Shown piece after piece: positions 58,675 to 64,000 of a DNA stretch of 64,000 bases (positions are counted from its first letter, which is position 1; every line of letters starts with the position of its first letter). The notes below the pieces were generated by a model, which was not told the DNA's origin, made no database searches, and saw only the letters and a list, made by a program, of their open reading frames with translations. The DNA lies in assembly GCA_947044365.1 (NCBI GenBank), contig OX345636.1, forward strand, positions 58,197,746 through 58,261,745, in the 5' to 3' direction. The stretch comes from Petrosia ficiformis (lineage: Eukaryota; Porifera; Demospongiae; Haplosclerida; Petrosiidae). Position numbers and translations under genes: made by a program.

Positions 58675-59403
58675 TAAGGCTGTGAAAAAGGTTCGAAAAT
58701 TCTGAGTATTTGAAGCTAAATTTGTACATTGGAAGCTTCACTGCTATGCCCACTATAATTTTTGCACATGCGCACTTATATAATCTAAACCTGTGTTAAT
58801 AATGTGGGTGTGTTTCAGAAAAGTCGAGTCTGTGTTGCTGGGCTGCTTTTGTCTTATTTGTCAGTCCAGCTATACTAAATCCAATTACGTAGGTGTAGCG
58901 ACAGGAACAATGCTAGTGCTCATTATAAAGTAGTACAGTGGAACCTCTGTAAACCGACATCACTGGTACTGCTAAAATTTGTTGATTTATAAAGGTTGCT
59001 GGATTAGAGAGAATTGAATTAATTAAGCAATCAATGAGTTTATTATTCATTGTACACATGTACAACATGTATATAGCACATTCTCCTAAGATTTAAAACT
59101 GCTTAATATTATAGCGTTTCTTCCACAATGTCACCAGCCATTACTGTCTTAAAATCGCCGAGCCCTAACTAGATTACGAAATATATTTCATGAACAAAAA
59201 TGATCCGTGCCTCATTTGATTTTGTCGGTTTGCACATTATTTCAGATTAAAGAGGAGTCAGTTTACAGAGATTCCACTGTAATTCAATTTGGGAGGCTTT
59301 CTATAGCCAATCATGGTATTAACAACATTGATAAAAACTTGCGAACCTTCAAACTTTCATTCGATTTTGCTGACATTGTTTTCCAACCTTTGTACCAGCC
59401 CTA
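58675..59403. mobile_element. hAT-like MITE, 729 bp, hosting a pogo-like MITE
   Basis: The ends TAAGGCTGTGAAAAAGGTTC and the reverse complement of AACCTTTGTACCAGCCCTA are imperfect inverted repeats. No clear 8-bp target duplication was found. A related fragment lies at 21470-21650. Confidence 0.65.
58936..59279. mobile_element. pogo/Tigger-type MITE nested in the hAT-like MITE
   Basis: The termini CAGTGGAACCTCTGTAAAC and the reverse complement of TTTACAGAGATTCCACTG match, with TA on both sides (58934-58935, 59280-59281). CAGTGGAACCTCT-type ends are characteristic of pogo/Tigger elements. Confidence 0.85.
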
Positions 59404-59439
59404 GCCTATATTTATTAAGGGATGATGTTGAGTACATAA

Positions 59440-59775
59440 TTAACCCGAGCGCGTAGGCAGAGGGTTATAGTAATTGGTTTGTGTGTGTGTGTTCCCCACT
59501 AATCTTTGCAACGGCTTACTCTTGAAGATTCTTGGTAACTGCGAAGGAAAGAGCACACTAGGTCTACTGCGAGATTCAAGCGATTTGCAAGAAAACTCTT
59601 CGATGGAAAAGATGCAGCCGTGTAAATACTTGTCGATCTGTCAACATCTTGAAATTTTATCATTTTTGCTGATGTCAGCAGGAAAGACTGAAACACTAAC
59701 TTTTGTCTCTTTGAAGCTTTGTTTCTTGGATTTTGTCTGTCGTCCTAACGAGTGTTTATACAGCTATTTGTGAAT
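59440..59775. repeat. Dispersed element end shared with 39190-39235
   Basis: TTAACCCGAGCGCGTAGGCAGAGGGTTAT is matched in inverted orientation near 39200. The adjoining roughly 300 bp (containing CGGCTTACTCTTGAAG) is GC-richer than its surroundings and holds a 99-codon frame that I do not recognise. Confidence 0.5.
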
Positions 59776-59809
59776 CATTCAACTGTAAATATATGAGACA
59801 TACTATTAC

Positions 59810-62050
59810 CAGTATGTATGTATATATGTATATATGTATGTATGTATGTATGTACCTGCAAACGTAGATTTGTATGCATGGATGTACATGTATTTAAGTA
59901 TAGTTATACGTATGTACAGTGTATAATTGTATAATTGTAAATACATATATGTACTGCATATATCCACATGGATGTATATACATTTTTGTATCTGTGTATG
60001 TATGTTTATATGTACGTATGTACGTATGTATCTTCATATGTATATGAATATATGTATGTACGTACATACTTACATACATGTATGTTCATGTACCTATGTA
60101 CAAATATATATATATATATGTAATTGTGTATTGTATGTATGTATGTATGTACATACTATTTACACATGTACGCATGTACGTATGTACATGTTTGTATCTG
60201 TGCATGTGCGTATGTATGTATTTATGTGTATGTGGTTTTAAATGTACGTAGATACGTATGCATGTAAATAGATGTACATATGTATGTATTTATGTACCTA
60301 TGTGCGAATATATATATATGTATTTGTGTATGTAAATATGTACATATACGTACTTACTATTTACATATGTACGCATGTACTTATGTACATGTTTGTATAT
60401 GTGTATGTACATTTATGTATGTATGTATGTATGTGTGTATGTATATGTAGAGTATGTATGTATGCATGTACATGTATGTATATGTATATATGTATGTACG
60501 TACATACTTATTACTTACATATGTAAATGAACCTACGTACCTACATACATATTTTTGTATGTATTTATGTATGTATGTATTTACGTACATGTACATGCAT
60601 ACTATTTACATATGTACACATGTATGTATGTACATGTTTGTATCTGTGTATGTATTTGTATATGTTCTCATGTATGTACGTATGTATATGTATGTATGTA
60701 CATATTATACATGTGTTTGAGTAAATGTATGAGCTGAATTAATATTTACAATTGTACGTATGTGCTCAAGTGTATGTATATGTATGTTTGTATGCATGTA
60801 CATACATGTACATGTACAATGTAGCTATGTAAGACATTATATACATGGTAGAGCATCTGTCTGGAGTACAGTGTGTCGTGGGTTCGAATCCCACTTGAGG
60901 CAACTCTCATTTTTTCATTTTTCCATTGCCTCAGGTGTCTTTCTTTCTTTCTGTCTTTCTTTCTTTGTTTCTTTCCTGAGAATATCATGTACATAAGTAT
61001 GTATGTATGTACATGTAAGTATGTATATATGTACATGTACATGTATGTACATGTGCATATATGTATAAATTTATGTATGTTTGTATGGATGTGTGTTTAT
61101 GTGTGAGTGTTTTATGTATGTACATATATAGATACGTATGTAAGAGCATAGTTACGTATGTATGTATGTACATTTTATGTATGTGTATATGTATTGATCA
61201 ATGTATGTTTGTATGTATGTATCTATGTATGAATGTATGTGTGAATGTGTGTGTGAATGTATGTACATGTATGTATGTATTTATGTATGTACGTATGTAT
61301 GTATGTATGAATGTATGTGTATATGTATGTATGCATGCGCATGTGTGTATGCACATGCATGTATGTATGTATGTATGTATGTATGTATGTATGTATGTAT
61401 GTATGTATGTACATTATGTACGTACATATGTATGTATGTATATATGTATGTATGCATGTGTGTGCATGTAGTATGAATATGTGTTTGTGTGCATGTACAT
61501 ACGTAGGTACATATACGTATGTGAGAGCGTACTTAAGTATGTATGTAATACTATGTATGTATGTACATGTATGTACATATGTATGTATGTATCTGTGTGT
61601 GTATATATGTGAATGTGTGTATATGTATATGTGTATGTATGTATGTATGTACATGTGTATGTATGAATGAATGTGCATATGTATGTAAGTATGTGCATGT
61701 ATGTATGTTCATTATGTACGTAAATACGTATGTATGTATGTATGTATGTATGTATGAATGTGTGTGCATGTAGTATGTATGTATGTATGTGCATTTATGT
61801 ATGACATGCATATATGTATTATATGAATATATGTATGTATGTACATTATGTATGTATGGACATGTATGTATGCATGCGTGTGTGTGTATGTATGTACATT
61901 TGTTTGTATGCCTGTACATACATAGGTACATGTACGTAAGCATGAGCATACTTACGTATGTATGTATGTATGTATGTATGTATGTACATGTATGTATGTA
62001 CATGTATGTATGTATGATTGTGGTGTGTGTGTATGTTTATATGTGTGTAT
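59810..62050. repeat. Long ATGT tetranucleotide tract
   Basis: About 2.2 kb of ATGT-type repeats with purest runs at about 61360-61420 and 61960-62010. All long open frames on both strands are repeat translations. It is interrupted by a tRNA-derived element. Confidence 0.95.
60836..60985 (+). mobile_element. tRNA-derived SINE fragment
   Basis: TGGTAGAGCATCTGTCTGGA resembles a tRNA D-arm to anticodon arm, and GGGTTCGAATCCCAC is an excellent TPsiC arm/B box, followed by TTGAGGCA. The A box is disrupted by about 18 bases and no 5' acceptor strand pairs with the 3' one, so it is not a functional tRNA. The tail contains a TGAGGCA/TGCCTCA inverted pair and a CTTT repeat, as in SINE tails. Confidence 0.7.
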
Positions 62051-62208
62051 GTGTATATTATGTTTACATAACATCAATTATAATTTGTTACGATGAATAT
62101 CATGTATATACATGTACTATTATATAATTATGTATATATATGTACAGTATATTAGTTGTCTGTTTATAATTATAATACACTTTATTATTATTATCATAAT
62201 ACATATAG

Positions 62209-63445
62209 TGTGTAGTGATGATGAGTGGATGTTGACACGTATTTGGAATAGTGAACAAAACTGGTTTAAAACAGAAGAGGTGATAATACGTGAGAAAGAA
62301 GAGAAATGGAGTATTGATATGAGAGAGAAAGATATGAAACTTACTTTATTACAATCTAGTGAATCATCTCTTAAATTCACAGTGGACATGTTGAACAAAC
62401 GTGAGATAATATAATCACTTAATAATAATTTATCATGTGATTATTTTGTTTGAGAGTTACAAGAATCTCAGAAGTTATTAGAAATACAAAAGACAATATC
62501 ATTAGCTAAATCACAAGAACTCTTACACGCACATCTACCATTTCATCAGGTTTATATTAATACACATATTATATATATTGAATATGTGTTGAATATTATA
62601 TGTTTTCATTAGATGAGGAGACAATAGAAGATTATCAGAAACCTCAAGAAACAGAACTAGTTGAAGAGATACAGTCAAAACCTGTAGATGAGGATAAATC
62701 AGTGATTAGTGATAAAACACTAATAGCACTGGAAGGTTAGTTAAGTATTCATAATATTATACATTATGATTAATAATTATATTATTACAACAGAGAATGA
62801 GTCACTACAGAAGATAGTTATTAGTAAGAATGAACAAGTAGAGGAACTACAGAGTATGTTAGAAATGAAGGAGGCAAAGTTAGAGTCAATACAAGAACGT
62901 AAATCATGTGTTACTTTATAATTAACATAACTTCCTGATGTGTTTTATTTTCTAGAAGCTGAGAAACAACAGAGTATGTTAAAGATAGAGAGAGATCAGA
63001 CGAAGCAACAGAAAGTAGAAATGGAGGAATTCAAGAAGATTGAGGAATTGAGGATCTCCTCCTCACATGATTCAGAGGTTATCAAGTATCAGAGAGATGC
63101 TGCAGTTCAGTTCAGTTACATGATACCAGTAACAGGTTAATAGTTAATAATAATTCCTATTAGTAACTAGTATTTATTATTATATTTATCAGATCATCTT
63201 GATGGTGTACATGTGGCTTGAGAAACACTCTTCCTTATTCAAGGGGACACACCCCAGTCCCTCAATTGGGAAGAATAGGGCTTCAGATTACATTTTCCAC
63301 AAGGTAGTATTAATCGTTTCCTAGACACCTCCAATACTACAGGTATTAATGTACTATAAGGCAGTGTATATATTATGTGTTTGTAATCCTTCAGACAATA
63401 CATATGAGAAGAAGCAGTCACATGATGATGATATATTACATCAAG
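62209..63445 (+). pseudogene. Pseudogene C: third, headless copy of the gene A/B family
   Basis: Exon-like blocks: 62209-62400, 62455-62549, 62613-62735, 62794-62898, 62956-63135, 63193-about 63304, and 63395-63445. The first block is nearly identical to gene A exon 51826-52020. The second has lost 40 bp relative to gene A, shifting the frame. The later blocks look more like gene B. In the ZU5-like block, GCTTGAGAA gives a TGA where gene B has GCTGGAGAA, and GAATAGGGC gives a TAG where gene B has GAATATGGC. After CATTTTCCACAAGG the sequence jumps to SINRFLDTSNTT, resembling the end of the gene A UPA-like exon (ISRFLETVETTNTT), so the intervening exons were deleted. No Kelch exons lie upstream. 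Confidence 0.85.
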
Positions 63446-64000
63446 GTATACTATACATGAATACATATTGCATGTGTAATTATGCAGTACATGGAAATAT
63501 AAATGAGCATGTAACTAATTGAGATTGTATTAGTTCTATTAGACCTGTTACTATAAATTCTATTGGCCTCTCATGTCATAATGAATCGTGTAGTGTAGTA
63601 TAATAATTTACGATAGGATGAGAGTAGAAGCGTTTGGTGCTATTTGAGTAGAATAATCACAGAATCAGATTTCATCTAATGAGATTTTTATAACACCATA
63701 ATTATTAATAATGTATTACTTATTCATATATGATAATTGTGGGGCATAGCAGCTCATGCAATTTCAGCATTGAATGTATTAAACACTGTCTCATTTTCAT
63801 GGGCTCTTGCTTAGTAGTTTCATGTACATATATGTATATAATAGTTATGCAGTGTATATAGACATGCATATTATGATAATTATGTATATTTATGTAGTAT
63901 ACATAATACCATTAACAAACATATGAAGACACATTCATATATATATAGTATATACATACTATATACATGCTTTCATCTCTACACAAACATATCTCTATTC
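63446..64000. other. No gene recognised
   Basis: AT-rich sequence with TA-rich stretches. No further exon of pseudogene C or of another gene was identified before the window end. Confidence 0.5.

Noticed and set aside
60846..60905. Functional tRNA gene
   Set aside because: Good T arm, but the D arm is split and the acceptor stem does not pair.

Overview
This is intron-rich, AT-rich invertebrate nuclear DNA. It most resembles a demosponge, probably Amphimedon queenslandica. I infer this from many 45-60 bp introns, from a gene family joining Kelch repeats, coiled coils, a ZU5-like domain and a death-fold-like C-terminus that I associate with sponges, and from dense MITEs and ATGT tetranucleotide arrays. 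No database search was possible. All exon models below were built by hand from splice signals, phase continuity and comparison between copies inside the window.

Layout: (1) 1-4111 is repeat-rich and is probably an intron of a gene whose 5' part lies upstream of the window. (2) 4112-7759 holds the 3' exons of gene B (coiled coil, ZU5-like, UPA-like and C-terminal module). (3) 7760-28990 is a repeat-dominated tract. It contains a decayed WAVE/SCAR-like gene, a zf-862/hAT-type transposase relic split by a TTAA-inserted MITE, a mariner-like MITE carrying an unexplained reading frame, a 65-bp satellite, a 28-bp tandem array and several MITEs. (4) 29018-29895 (minus) is gene D, a 108-aa gene in eight very small exons. 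(5) 31402-37548 (minus) is gene E, a 212-aa conserved-looking hypothetical. Its first intron carries a hAT-type MITE, itself split by a Ty3/gypsy retrotransposon with identical LTRs. (6) 39381-57130 is gene A, a complete 1254-aa Kelch/coiled-coil/ZU5-like/death-fold-like gene. It is disrupted or expanded by a near-perfect 5226-bp direct tandem duplication that carries Kelch exons and a dead hAT transposon. (7) 57131-62208 is spacer with nested MITEs, a tRNA-derived SINE and about 2.3 kb of ATGT repeats. (8) 62209-63445 is pseudogene C, a headless and internally deleted third copy of the same family.

Genes A, B and C are a direct-orientation tandem family with nearly uniform phase-1 introns. 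They differ mainly in the number of coiled-coil exons and in the C-terminal module. A and B end in different death-fold-like exons, and a relic of the B-type last exon survives just downstream of A. A signalling or innate-sensing role is inference from domain type only. The rest of the window is largely transposon biology, with several datable nesting relationships.
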